DNA from: Streptomyces sp. CB02959
GTDB lineage: Bacteria; Actinomycetota; Actinomycetes; Streptomycetales; Streptomycetaceae
Reading direction: 5' to 3'
Assembly (NCBI RefSeq): GCF_002803155.1
Contig: NZ_NNBP01000005.1
Span: 62,001-126,000 of the forward strand
DNA length: 64,000 nucleotides
Positions 13,865 through 22,346 of the stretch are shown piece by piece. Below the pieces are notes generated by a model. The model was not told where the DNA came from. It ran no database searches and saw only the letters and a list, made by a program, of their open reading frames with translations. Positions within the stretch are counted from its first letter, which is position 1. Each line of letters starts with the position of its first letter. Made by a program: the position numbers and the translations under genes.

Positions 13865-16800
13865 CGTGGGGTGTCCTCCTGGCCGGTGGGCGGTTGGAGG
13901 GCGCCCGGGGGGCGGCTCGTTCCCGGTGGTCGGGTCGTACCCGTTGGCGGCGTGGCGCGCTGCGGAGGTGCGGTGTGCGGCGCCGGTGCCGGCGCGGTGC
14001 GTGGCGGCGGTGTTGTGCGCGGTGGCGGGGGTGGCTCCGGTGGAGCCCCGGCCGGCTGCCCGGCCTTTCTGCCGGCCGCCTGCCCGGTTGCCCCCGCAGT
14101 CGGCCCTCCGGCCAGTCCGTCAGCCGGGCCCCCGGCCAGTGCCTCAGTCGGACTCTCGGTCGGCGTCGGACTCTCGGTCGGCCGCCCGGTGTTCTCCCGG
14201 AGGTGGTCCCGGCCGCGATGGGGCAGTGGTGGGTGGCCGGTCGGCGCGCCGGTCGGAGGAGCGGCATCGGTATCCGCGGCGGCCGTGGCGGCATGAGTGG
14301 CGGGAGCGGCAGCAGTGGCAGGCGTGATGCCTGTGCCGGTGGGGGTGGGGGTACCGGTCCCGTTCGCGGCGGCCGGGGTGCCGGGCGTGGGTGTCGGCAG
14401 GGTGATGACGGCCGCCGTGAGGGCCAGGAGGGCCAGGGCCTGGGCGAGGGTGCTGAAGGCGCCCTGGTGCTCGGCGACCGGGCGGCCGGCGCCGAGGGCC
14501 GCCGTGATCCCGGCCGCGAGCATGGCGGCGCCGGCCAGTGGTGCCAGCGCCCGGGGCCGGAGTCGGGCCAGCAGGGCCAGGGGCGCGACGATCAGCGCGT
14601 ACGGGCCGGCGGCCATGGCCAGTACGCCGGTCAGGGCCAGCGTGCCCAGGACCCAGGACGGGGCGGGTGGTTGCTGTGCGGCGGGCGGTGGGGTGCGGGG
14701 GGTGCGGCGGATCAGGGCGGCGGCGAGGAGCAGGGCGATGCCGAGGGCGCCGCCGATGAGGCCCAGGTGGTAGAGGGTGGCCGGGGTGTAGGTGAGTTCG
14801 ACGGTGCCGCCGGCGCCGGCGGGGACGAGGAACGCCTGTTGCCAGCCGTCGATGCGGAGCGGGGTGAGTTCCCGGCCGTCGAGGGTGGCGTGCCAGCCGT
14901 CGTTGGCGTTCTCGTGGAGCTGGAGGTAGGCGGCCCGCCCGGCGCCGAGAGCGACGGTGCGGTGGTCGCCGGTCCATTCCCCGGGGGTGGCGGTGCGGGC
15001 CGGGGCCGGGGTGGAGACGTCGGAAGAGCCGGGGGCGCGGGTGCCGAGGGCGGACGGGGCGCCGGTGGTCCGGGCGTTGCCGGACTGGCTGTCGGCGGAC
15101 TGGATGCCGACGGCCTCCGGGCCTCGGCTGAGTGTCACGTCCGTGAGGGCCAGCGGGCCTTGGTCGCCGGCCTCCACGCGGTGCTGGCCGGCGCGGAGCA
15201 GCAGGCGTCCGTCGGTGACGGCGGGGCCGCAGGGTCGGACGGTGAGCGGGCGGCGGTCGGTGAGGTCGGGGACCGCGCCGTCGGCCCTGGTCGCGTACAG
15301 GATGCCGTCGACGGCGAGCATCGGGCCCTGGCCGCAGGGGAGGGAGAAGCGTTTGCCGGGGTCCGGGCGGGGGGTGCGGTAGGCGTCGAGGGCGGGGATG
15401 TAGACCTCGCTGAGGCCGACCGGGAGTTGCAGGGCCTGGCCGGCGACGGGGTTGCTGAGGGTGAGTTCCTTGACCTTGCTGATGGTGATGTCGAGGCGGT
15501 CGGTGGTGATCGGGTCGAAGCGGGCCAGGCCGTTCTCGTCGACGCCGGCGGTGGCCGCGCCGTAGGGCGAGTCGAGTTGGATCTGCTCGGGGCGGGTGGA
15601 GATGCCGCCGGCCGCGGCCAGCACGATCTGGTCGATCTTCTTCTTGCCCGGCCAGCGCAGGTGGATGGTGGGTCGGGCGCCGGCGATCCAGGCCGTCGTC
15701 AGGTCCCCGTCGACGAGGTTGCGGGGGCTGAGGGACTGGCCGAAGCCGAAGCTGGTGGAGTCGGCGGTGGCGGTGATGCGGTCCTTCTGCTCGGGGGCGA
15801 TCTTGTCGAGGAGCCGGTCGAGGGCGGGGCCGGGGACGGCGAGGGCGGTGCCGGTGACGGCGTACGGGGCGGTGCGGCCGGTACTGAACTGGCGGTGCAG
15901 GCCGACCTCGGCGGAGGCGGGGGAGAGGCCGCCGGGGTCGCTGCCGCGGTGGAGGGAGACGGTCTCGGAGGGGGAGTCGGACTTCGCGGCGTCGGTGGGG
16001 AGTTGGAGCATCCGGGTGACCTGGACGCCGGGGATGGCGATCTCGGTGAAGCCGGCGCCGGAGAGTCCGGCGCGAGGGGACTGCGAGCCGGTGATGGTGA
16101 GTTGGAGCCAGGTCGCCTTGCCGGGCGGGGCCTTGATCTGTTGGCGGGAGCCGTCGGGGCGCAGGGTGCTGTCGGCGCTGCCGCGGTCGGTCTGGATCCG
16201 GACGGCGGTGGGGGCGGCGCGCAGCCCGTCGCCGGGAAGGGGGGTGACCGAGAGGGTGGCGGGGAGGGTGGTGGGGGTGGTGAAGGCGATGCGGATCCAC
16301 TGGCCGACGGGGTTGCCGGCGCTGCCTTCCGCCCAGGCGGTGTCGGGGTTGCCGTCGAAGGCGTTGACCGGGTCGTACTGCGGCAGGTGGAAGAGCCAGT
16401 TGCCGCTGGAGGACGCGGTGACCGAGGCGGCGCCGCGGAGGACGGCGGTGGTCTGGTGGTCGGTGCCGGAGGTCGGCAGGATCTGCCGGGGTGGCCGGCC
16501 GGGGTCCTGGACGCTGCCGGGGAGGTTGGTCTCGTCGGCGGTGTAGGTGTACGAGGTGTTGCTGTTGACCAGGCCGAAGCGGGTGTCGGCGCGCCGCAGG
16601 CCGTCCGTGGTGAGCTGGAGCGGCGGGGTGCCGAGCCCGGGGTGGCGGTCGCCGGACAGGACGGTGGCGCGGTTGCGCAGTGCGGGGTCGGCGGAGAGCT
16701 GGAGGAGGGCTTCCGGGCCGCCGCTGAGCTGGGCGGTGTCCGCGACGGCGGGGGCGGTGACGGGGCCGGGCTCGGCGACGTCCTGCGGCCGGTAGATCTC

Positions 16801-18642
16801 GACGGCGCGTTGGCGCGGGTAGAGGCCCTGGACCTGGAGGGGCGCTTCGGCGGGGATCCGGCCGGCGGTGGTGAGCGGGCCGAACGCGGCGACCTTGCGG
16901 TAGCCGGACGCCTCCAGGGTGCGTTCGACGGTTTGCGGGGGGACGTAGCCGATCTGGTCGGGGTCGAGGTCGTTGCGGACGACGACGTCGTGGAGGCCGG
17001 CCCGGTGCAGGTAGTCGCGCAGGCCCGGGACCTCGGCGCCGGTGAGCAGGGCCTGTTCGACGGCGTCCAGGGCGCGGCGGGAGCCGGGGGTCCCGAAGGG
17101 CACGAAGTCGCGCTGCGCCCAGGGGGATCGGGCGAGCACGTCGAGGGGGTCGTCGATGGGGGAGCCCCAGGTGAACAGGCCGTGGGCGGTGGCGGGGACG
17201 ACCAGGGCGCGGCTGCCGTGGGTGTGGTCCTTGAGCCAGCCGGCGGTCTGCTGCCAGTAGGCGGGGAGTTGCCGGAAGGCGCCGGGCTGGAGGATGTTCC
17301 CGTTCAGGTACGGCAGGGCGAGGGCGGGCAGCACGAGGAGCGCGGTGACGGCGGCGGGCAGCCGGCGGACGGGTGCGCGGGTCCCGCGCCGTCCGGAGCG
17401 CGTCCACCGGGCGGCGCCCAGCAGGTGGGCCAGGCCCAGGGCGAGGGCGAGGCCCAGGCCGGGGGTGAACTTGTAGATGTTGCGGAACGGGCGCAGCCAG
17501 CCGTTCAGCCAGTCCTGCCAGGGGCCGTGCAGCGGGCCGCCGAGGGCGCCGCCGTAGCCGGCGAGGGTGATCAGGGCGACGGTCAGCACGGTCAGCAGCA
17601 GCCAGCGGCGTTCGGGCAGGTCGCGGCGGGCCAGGCCGGCCAGGCCCAGGGCGGCGGCGAGCGCCGAGCCGGCGACGGCGACGGCGTTGCCGGTGATGGT
17701 CCAGCCGGCGGGCAGCCACGGTTTGCCGAAGTTGAGGTAGCCGACCCAGTTGCCGGCGCCGCGCAGCAGTTCGGTGGCGGACATGGTGCCGGTGGTGGTG
17801 TCGGCCTGTTCGATGAACGGCATGAAGTTCTCGCCGTGCAGGCCCAGCAGGAGCAGCGGGATCACCCACCAGGCGGTGGCCAGGACGACGCCCGGCAGCC
17901 ACCAGGTGAGCAGGGCGCGTCGGCGCGGTCCGGTCCGGGTGAGCAGGTACAGCAGTGCGGGCAGGAGGGACGCCAGGGTGGAGGCGGCGTTGACGCCGCC
18001 CATGCAGGGGATCAGCAGTGCCGAACGGGCCGCCGCGGTACGGGCGGTGAGCCGCGGGTCGGTGAGCGGCAGCAGCACCCAGGGCAGCAGCGCGCCGGGC
18101 AGGGCCGCGGCGGAGGTGGAGCCGACGACGATGGTGAAGGCGGGCCACAGGGCGTAGCAGGCGGCGCCCAGGATGGGGGCACCTCCCAGCGGTAGCTGGG
18201 GGAGGGTCGGCGGGGTGCCGGTGCGGAACCGTTCGGCGAGCCGCAGGGCGCCCCAGAAGGCGACGGTGACGATCAGCGACATCCACAGCCGTTCGGCGAG
18301 CCAGACGGGCAGGTGGACGAGGTGGGCCGCGCCGTAATACGGGAGGGCGGGGAAGGCGTAGCCGACGTACTGGTCGGCGAGGCCGCCGAAGCCGGCCCGG
18401 TCGTGCCACAGCTGCCCGAGGTCGGCGAGGAACCGCCAGGGGTCGGTGGCCACGCCCAGCTTGGTCTCGAACGTCATCTTCCCCGGCGAGGGGGCCAGGA
18501 ACGCGACCAGCACGGTCACCCAGAAGGCCAGTAACCAGCGCCTGCGCCGGGGCGCGTCGGGCGGTGGGGCGGGGGCGGTGGCCGCGGTGCCGCCGGCGTC
18601 GGGCGCTCCGGGGGACGGGGACATCTTCAGCGTCTGGGTCAT
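13861..18642 (-). CDS. AftD-like alpha-(1->3)-arabinofuranosyltransferase family protein
   Basis: A 1593-residue membrane GT-C enzyme. After a short cytoplasmic N-terminus (MTQTLKMSPSPGAP) come about 10-13 transmembrane helices to residue 430. The long extracytoplasmic part (DUF3367 type) includes two discoidin-like segments (NAFDGNPDTAWAEGSAGNPV at about 740 and NLVDGDLTTAWIAG at about 965). Four more helices lie at about 1340-1460, then a 130-residue Pro/Thr/Gly-rich tail. In mycobacteria AftD adds arabinofuranose to arabinogalactan and lipoarabinomannan using decaprenyl-phosphoarabinose. Streptomyces are not known to make arabinogalactan, so the acceptor here is unknown. Start and stop overlap neighbouring genes by 4 bases each. 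Confidence 0.87.
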   Translation of the reverse strand: MTQTLKMSPSPGAPDAGGTAATAPAPPPDAPRRRRWLLAFWVTVLVAFLAPSPGKMTFETKLGVATDPWRFLADLGQLWHDRAGFGGLADQYVGYAFPALPYYGAAHLVHLPVWLAERLWMSLIVTVAFWGALRLAERFRTGTPPTLPQLPLGGAPILGAACYALWPAFTIVVGSTSAAALPGALLPWVLLPLTDPRLTARTAAARSALLIPCMGGVNAASTLASLLPALLYLLTRTGPRRRALLTWWLPGVVLATAWWVIPLLLLGLHGENFMPFIEQADTTTGTMSATELLRGAGNWVGYLNFGKPWLPAGWTITGNAVAVAGSALAAALGLAGLARRDLPERRWLLLTVLTVALITLAGYGGALGGPLHGPWQDWLNGWLRPFRNIYKFTPGLGLALALGLAHLLGAARWTRSGRRGTRAPVRRLPAAVTALLVLPALALPYLNGNILQPGAFRQLPAYWQQTAGWLKDHTHGSRALVVPATAHGLFTWGSPIDDPLDVLARSPWAQRDFVPFGTPGSRRALDAVEQALLTGAEVPGLRDYLHRAGLHDVVVRNDLDPDQIGYVPPQTVERTLEASGYRKVAAFGPLTTAGRIPAEAPLQVQGLYPRQRAVEIYRPQDVAEPGPVTAPAVADTAQLSGGPEALLQLSADPALRNRATVLSGDRHPGLGTPPLQLTTDGLRRADTRFGLVNSNTSYTYTADETNLPGSVQDPGRPPRQILPTSGTDHQTTAVLRGAASVTASSSGNWLFHLPQYDPVNAFDGNPDTAWAEGSAGNPVGQWIRIAFTTPTTLPATLSVTPLPGDGLRAAPTAVRIQTDRGSADSTLRPDGSRQQIKAPPGKATWLQLTITGSQSPRAGLSGAGFTEIAIPGVQVTRMLQLPTDAAKSDSPSETVSLHRGSDPGGLSPASAEVGLHRQFSTGRTAPYAVTGTALAVPGPALDRLLDKIAPEQKDRITATADSTSFGFGQSLSPRNLVDGDLTTAWIAGARPTIHLRWPGKKKIDQIVLAAAGGISTRPEQIQLDSPYGAATAGVDENGLARFDPITTDRLDITISKVKELTLSNPVAGQALQLPVGLSEVYIPALDAYRTPRPDPGKRFSLPCGQGPMLAVDGILYATRADGAVPDLTDRRPLTVRPCGPAVTDGRLLLRAGQHRVEAGDQGPLALTDVTLSRGPEAVGIQSADSQSGNARTTGAPSALGTRAPGSSDVSTPAPARTATPGEWTGDHRTVALGAGRAAYLQLHENANDGWHATLDGRELTPLRIDGWQQAFLVPAGAGGTVELTYTPATLYHLGLIGGALGIALLLAAALIRRTPRTPPPAAQQPPAPSWVLGTLALTGVLAMAAGPYALIVAPLALLARLRPRALAPLAGAAMLAAGITAALGAGRPVAEHQGAFSTLAQALALLALTAAVITLPTPTPGTPAAANGTGTPTPTGTGITPATAAAPATHAATAAADTDAAPPTGAPTGHPPLPHRGRDHLRENTGRPTESPTPTESPTEALAGGPADGLAGGPTAGATGQAAGRKAGQPAGAPPEPPPPPRTTPPPRTAPAPAPHTAPPQRATPPTGTTRPPGTSRPPGALQPPTGQEDTPR

Positions 18643-19364
18643 GGCAACCGCCGGAGGATGAGGAGGAGGTTCCAGGTGGCGATCTCGCGGACGCCGGGGA
18701 GGCGGGGAATGGTCTCGGCGAGGAACGGCGCGTAGCGGGAACGGGCGGTGAGGACCGCGACGTCGTCCCGGGCGCGGACCTGCCGCAGGGTGCGGCCGAC
18801 GTGCACGGCGAAGAGGTTCTCGCCCAGGGTGTGTTTGGCGGGGCGGCCGGTGCGCCGGTGGTAGCGGCGGCGGGCCCGTTCGGCGCCGAGGTAGTGCCAG
18901 GGCGCGGTCTCGTGGCCGCCCCAGGGGGAGAGCCAGTTGGTGAACGCCACGTAGACCAGGCCGCCGGGGCGGGTGACCCGCACCAGTTCGCTGAGGAAGG
19001 TCTGCGGGTCGGCCACGTGCTCCAGGACGTTGGAGGAGAAGCAGACGTCGGCGGTGCCGTCGGCGAGCGGCAGCAGGTAGCCGTCGGCGCGCACCGCTCC
19101 GTCGGGGGTGCGGCCGCGGGCGGTGAGTTCGGCGGTGTCGGGTTCGAAGAGGTAGCCGTGGGCGCCGCGGCGGCGGAACTCCTCGGTGAAGTGGCCGCTG
19201 CCGCCGCCGATGTCGGCGACCACCGCGCCGTTCAGCGGTGCGTACCGTTCGACCTGGTCGGCGGCGTCCCGGGCGAGCAGCCGGTAGCAGTGGTCGGGGT
19301 CGGTCGGTTCGTTCAGGAAGGCCCGGAAGAGGGCGAGGGACCTGCGCAGCGAGGGGTCGCGCAC
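18639..19364 (-). CDS. class I SAM-dependent methyltransferase
   Basis: A 241-residue methyltransferase. VVADIGGGSGHFTEEF is motif I at about residue 49, GYLFEPD the acidic loop, and CFSSNVLEHVADPQTFLSEL with RVTRPGGLVYVAF motifs II-III. TNWLSPWGGHETAPWHYLG is a distinctive insertion. In mycobacteria a similar methyltransferase gene neighbours a GT4 gene near aftD, and the same trio order is seen here. It follows the GT4 stop by 7 bases and overlaps the AftD-like start by 4. It probably methylates the glycan built by its neighbours. Confidence 0.88.
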   Translation of the reverse strand: MRDPSLRRSLALFRAFLNEPTDPDHCYRLLARDAADQVERYAPLNGAVVADIGGGSGHFTEEFRRRGAHGYLFEPDTAELTARGRTPDGAVRADGYLLPLADGTADVCFSSNVLEHVADPQTFLSELVRVTRPGGLVYVAFTNWLSPWGGHETAPWHYLGAERARRRYHRRTGRPAKHTLGENLFAVHVGRTLRQVRARDDVAVLTARSRYAPFLAETIPRLPGVREIATWNLLLILRRLP

Positions 19365-19371
19365 GGGGCGG

Positions 19372-20562
19372 TCACCGCCCGGGGAACGGCTGGAGGTACG
19401 CCTCCGCGGCGACTGCCCGGAAGCTGCGGACGGTCCGGCTCCATCTGAAGCGGGCGGCGCGGTCGGCGGCGGCGGCGCCCAGGGCGTGCCGTCGCCGGGC
19501 GCTCAGCGCCAGGGTGCACCAGTGCGCGGCGAAGGCGCTCTCGCCGCGCGCCAGCAGCCCGGTGGTGCCGCCCTCGACGGAGTCCCGCAGCCCGGGGATG
19601 TCGAAGCCGAGGGTGGGGGTGCGGCGCGCGGCGGCCTCCATCACCACCAGGCCCCAGCCCTCGACGAGGGAGGGGTGCAGCAGCAGCCAGGCGGAGCACA
19701 GCAGGCGGTGTTTTTCCTGCTCGGAGATCCGGCCGGTGAAGGTGACGTCCGGACCGGCCAGCGCGGTCAGCCGGTCGCGTTCCGGGCCGTCGCCGACGAT
19801 CACCAGTCGGCCGCCGGTGACCGGCCGGACCCGTTCCCACAGCCGCAGCAGCAGGTCGATCCGCTTGTACTCGACGAGTCGGCCCATGGCCAGGAACAGC
19901 GGTTCGGGGTCTTCGGGGACGAGCGGGCCGGGTTCCTCCACACCGTTGTGGACGAGCCGGATCCGGTCCGGTGCGACACCGAGGTCCCGGAGCGCGGCGG
20001 CCGTCGAGTCGGAGACCGCGACCATCAGGTTGCCGCGGTGGGTGCCGGCCAGCGCCCAGTGCTCCAGGCGGCGGCCGAGGCGGGCGGCGGGCGCCGGGTA
20101 GCGCATCCGCCACAGGTCGGTGTGGACGTGGTTGACCAGGCACAGGGTCGGGCCGCGGTGCCACAGCGGCGCGAGGTACGGCATGCCGTTGCAGACCTCG
20201 ACCAGCAGGTCGCAGCCGCCGGTCCGGCGCGTCACCTGGCGGGGGACGCGCAGGAAGTGGCCGGCGTCGCCGCCGGCGGAGACGACCCGGTAGTCGCGGT
20301 CGGCCGCCGGCCCGCCGCACACCAGGGTGACCTGGTGCCCGTGCGCGGTCAGCCCGTCGGCGATCTTGTCCACCAGCAGCTCGGAGCCGCCGGCGGCGGG
20401 GTTGCCCAGATCGCGGCGGGCCAGGAACACGATCCGGCGGGGGATCGGGGCCGGGGGCGCGGCGGTGGCCGTGGACGGCGCGGGGGACGCCGGTGGCGCG
20501 GGCGGGGCGGGCGCGGGGGACGCGACGGGCAGGGGTGGGGAAGCGGGTACATGCTGGGGCAT
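19372..20562 (-). CDS. GT4 family glycosyltransferase
   Basis: A 396-residue GT-B enzyme, cytoplasmic or membrane-peripheral. The first 40 residues are Pro/Ala-rich. The N-terminal lobe begins RIVFLARRDLGNPAAGGSE, where GGSE binds the donor phosphate side. The C-terminal lobe shows AMGRLVEYKRIDLLLRLW and VIVGDGPERD, and the family EX7E motif lies in HPSLVEGWGLVVMEAAA. It heads the coupled GT4-methyltransferase-AftD-acyltransferase-methyltransferase run. The upstream 280 bases hold a 9-bp repeat array and probably the operon promoter. The ribosome-binding site is weak, and a start further in is possible. Confidence 0.88.
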   Translation of the reverse strand: MPQHVPASPPLPVASPAPAPPAPPASPAPSTATAAPPAPIPRRIVFLARRDLGNPAAGGSELLVDKIADGLTAHGHQVTLVCGGPAADRDYRVVSAGGDAGHFLRVPRQVTRRTGGCDLLVEVCNGMPYLAPLWHRGPTLCLVNHVHTDLWRMRYPAPAARLGRRLEHWALAGTHRGNLMVAVSDSTAAALRDLGVAPDRIRLVHNGVEEPGPLVPEDPEPLFLAMGRLVEYKRIDLLLRLWERVRPVTGGRLVIVGDGPERDRLTALAGPDVTFTGRISEQEKHRLLCSAWLLLHPSLVEGWGLVVMEAAARRTPTLGFDIPGLRDSVEGGTTGLLARGESAFAAHWCTLALSARRRHALGAAAADRAARFRWSRTVRSFRAVAAEAYLQPFPGR

Positions 20563-20618
20563 GTGCGATCCAACTCGTCTCAGGGTGCGGTACCTGCGGT
20601 GGGGGACGTACTGCGTGC

Positions 20619-20726
20619 TGAGTCGTGCGGGTCGTGCGGGTTGTGTGGGGCGAGCGGGTCGAGCGGACTGAACGAACCAAACAAATCAAACGGATTGAAC
20701 GGATTGAACGGGCTGAACGGATTGAA
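20619..20726. repeat. degenerate 9-bp tandem array, about 12 units
   Basis: Successive 9-mers from 20619 read TGAGTCGTG, CGGGTCGTG, CGGGTTGTG, TGGGGCGAG, CGGGTCGAG, CGGACTGAA and on to CGGATTGAA (20691), CGGATTGAA (20700), CGGGCTGAA (20709) and CGGATTGAA (20718). The array lies between the DUF3068 gene and the GT4 gene. The minus-strand reading gives a Phe-Asn-Pro-type tripeptide repeat without a start or ribosome-binding site, so I treat it as intergenic. Confidence 0.8.
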
Positions 20727-20841
20727 CGGGGCGTTCCGGTGCGGGGCGTGTTCCGGGTGGGAGGACAGTTTTCGCGGCCGGGCGGGGCCGCGGCTACTCA
20801 CCGGGGTGACAAAATCCGCTCCGGTCCCGCCCGCTTTCTCG

Positions 20842-21861
20842 TCACGCCGCTGAGAATCGGCCACCTCGCCGCCCGCCACGGGCCACCAGCACGCCGCCGG
20901 CCACCGCGAGCGCCCCACCGGCCGCGCCGGCGGTCACCGGCAGGGTCCGCCCGACCAGGGTCAGCTTGTCGCTGTCGGCCCGTGCCAGAGCGATCTGCGC
21001 CCGGCGGGTGTCGGGGGTGAACGCGAGGTTCCGGGCCCGGAGGAGGACCACCGCGTCATGCTGGGAGCCGGGTGCCCGCAGCGTTTTGACCGGCGAGATC
21101 GACGCGTCGACGATCCGCCCGGTGCGCTCCTCGACGACCAGGCTGATCCCGGTGTTGGCGTACCACTCCTCGGCCTGGATCTGGGCCTGACCGGGCCGGC
21201 CGACCAGGCGCCCGGGGACCTGCCGGGTGCCGGTCCGGGTGGCCGGCACGGTCCCGGTGAAGCGGTAGCCGGTGATCCCCGGCAGCCGGGTGGTGCCGGC
21301 GAAGCGGAGCGGGACGGCCGCGCCGAGGGTGTCGTCCCACCAGCGGTACGTCTTCTTCTCCACGGCGAAGGGGAACTTGAGGTAGGCGTCCCCGTCGAAG
21401 CGGGACGGGTTCTCCCCGCAGCAGTGCACCGGGGCGTTGCTGCGCCGGTCGGTGACCCAGCGGCCGGTGGTCCACTGGAACGCCCGGCGCGGGTCCTCCA
21501 GGGGCAGCGTGTGCGGGGTGTCGACCGTCGTGGACACGTCCCAGACCGCCCGCCCGCTCTGCTCGCTCGCCGCGACATCGCCCAGCACGTGCCGGGTGAT
21601 GGTGATCCGCTGCCGGTCCCGGGTGGCCAGCGCCCCGGTGTCGAAGTAGCTGCCGGTGCCGGTGAAGACCGTGGTGACGTCGACGTCGACGGGGGTGACC
21701 GCGGCCCGCGGCGTCACGTACCAGGCCAGCAGCGGGGCCAGCACCAGCAGGAACACGCCGGCGCCCAGGGCGGCCAGGGCGAGCGGCGTGGCGGTGCGGG
21801 GGGCGGGGGCGGGGGCCGCGGGGTCCGCCGCGGGACGGCCGAGATGCCTGGATTGGCGCAT
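20842..21861 (-). CDS. DUF3068 membrane-anchored protein
   Basis: A 339-residue protein with one hydrophobic segment near each end: residues about 25-50 (LALAALGAGVFLLVLAPLLA) and about 315-330. A large extracytoplasmic domain lies between. It carries the DUF3068 pattern, including FTGTGSYFD, RAFQWTTGRWV and YLKFPFAVEKKTYRWWD. The ATG at 21861 follows CAGGAGTG. DUF3068 proteins are widespread in actinobacteria and now grouped with the PorA-type annotation, but their function is unsettled. It lies upstream of the envelope-glycan genes in the same direction, so a surface role is reasonable. Confidence 0.82.
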   Translation of the reverse strand: MRQSRHLGRPAADPAAPAPAPRTATPLALAALGAGVFLLVLAPLLAWYVTPRAAVTPVDVDVTTVFTGTGSYFDTGALATRDRQRITITRHVLGDVAASEQSGRAVWDVSTTVDTPHTLPLEDPRRAFQWTTGRWVTDRRSNAPVHCCGENPSRFDGDAYLKFPFAVEKKTYRWWDDTLGAAVPLRFAGTTRLPGITGYRFTGTVPATRTGTRQVPGRLVGRPGQAQIQAEEWYANTGISLVVEERTGRIVDASISPVKTLRAPGSQHDAVVLLRARNLAFTPDTRRAQIALARADSDKLTLVGRTLPVTAGAAGGALAVAGGVLVARGGRRGGRFSAA

Positions 21862-22191
21862 ACGAGCACTCCTGGAAGCGGTGAGGGGAACACGCCCTGG
21901 TGCACGTGCGGCGCCGCGACGCGGCGTCATGGGCCGGGAACGTAAGCGAACCCTTGACAGCGCGTCAATGCCCTTCCACACTCGGCAGGCACCGTGACCG
22001 AAGCGGCGCCGCGCGGTGGGAACGCGGCACCGCCGCCGGTCTTCCGAGCCGTTGGGCCTGCGGGCCGCGGGGCCGCAGGGCCGTCCGCCCCGCGGCCGTC
22101 CGCATACCGACGTGCTCCTCCTGTGCCGCTCTCCGGTACCGGCTCGCGCCGCTCTCCCGGTACCGGCTGCCTACGAAGGGATCGCCGCGCC
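21862..22191. other. 330-bp divergent intergenic region
   Basis: No gene is supported. It must hold the promoter of the minus-strand DUF3068 gene and of the plus-strand small protein plus PucR gene; a candidate for the latter is at 21954-21982. The C-terminal half is a Pro/Arg-coding shadow with no ribosome-binding site. Confidence 0.5.
21954..21982 (+). promoter_or_regulatory. candidate housekeeping promoter
   Basis: TTGACA at 21954-21959 is followed by 17 bases and CACACT at 21977-21982. The -35 is a perfect match to the principal sigma consensus and the -10 is weak. It points to the DUF2613-like gene at 22192. Confidence 0.4.
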
Positions 22192-22338
22192 ATGCACCGC
22201 ACGCTCGCCGCCGCGCTGACCGCGCTGGCCGCCGCCGCCCTGGCCGTGGGCGCCGCGCTGGGCATCGTCGCCGCCCTGGAAGCCACCCCCGAGCAACCGA
22301 ACGTGCCGCTGGTGACCTTCGGCCGGCCCGGCGCGTAG
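22192..22338 (+). CDS. small DUF2613-like membrane peptide
   Basis: A 48-residue peptide: one long Ala/Leu-rich transmembrane or signal-like helix (residues about 4-29) followed by ATPEQPNVPLVTFGRPGA. The layout, a helix then a short Pro-containing tail ending in a YG/FG-type turn, matches DUF2613 proteins found across actinobacteria, of unknown function. The ATG at 22192 has GAAGGGA upstream. The PucR-type gene starts 8 bases after its stop, so the two are likely co-transcribed. Confidence 0.65.
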   Translation: MHRTLAAALTALAAAALAVGAALGIVAALEATPEQPNVPLVTFGRPGA

Positions 22339-22346
22339 GGCCGGCC

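Noticed and set aside
13894-18195. Very long open frame (over 1400 codons) on the plus strand opposite the AftD-like gene
   Set aside because: Its translation is Gly/Glu/Arg/Val-rich without domains. It is the usual antisense shadow of a high-GC gene; the minus strand has clear membrane helices and motifs.
14144-18409. Second long open frame on the minus strand within the AftD-like gene
   Set aside because: Translation is almost wholly Arg/Pro/His, typical of a frame shifted by one in GC-rich coding DNA.
20580-20918. Minus-strand frame with Phe-Asn-Pro repeats
   Set aside because: The repeats come from the 9-bp DNA array, the frame overlaps the DUF3068 gene end, and no ribosome-binding site precedes it.
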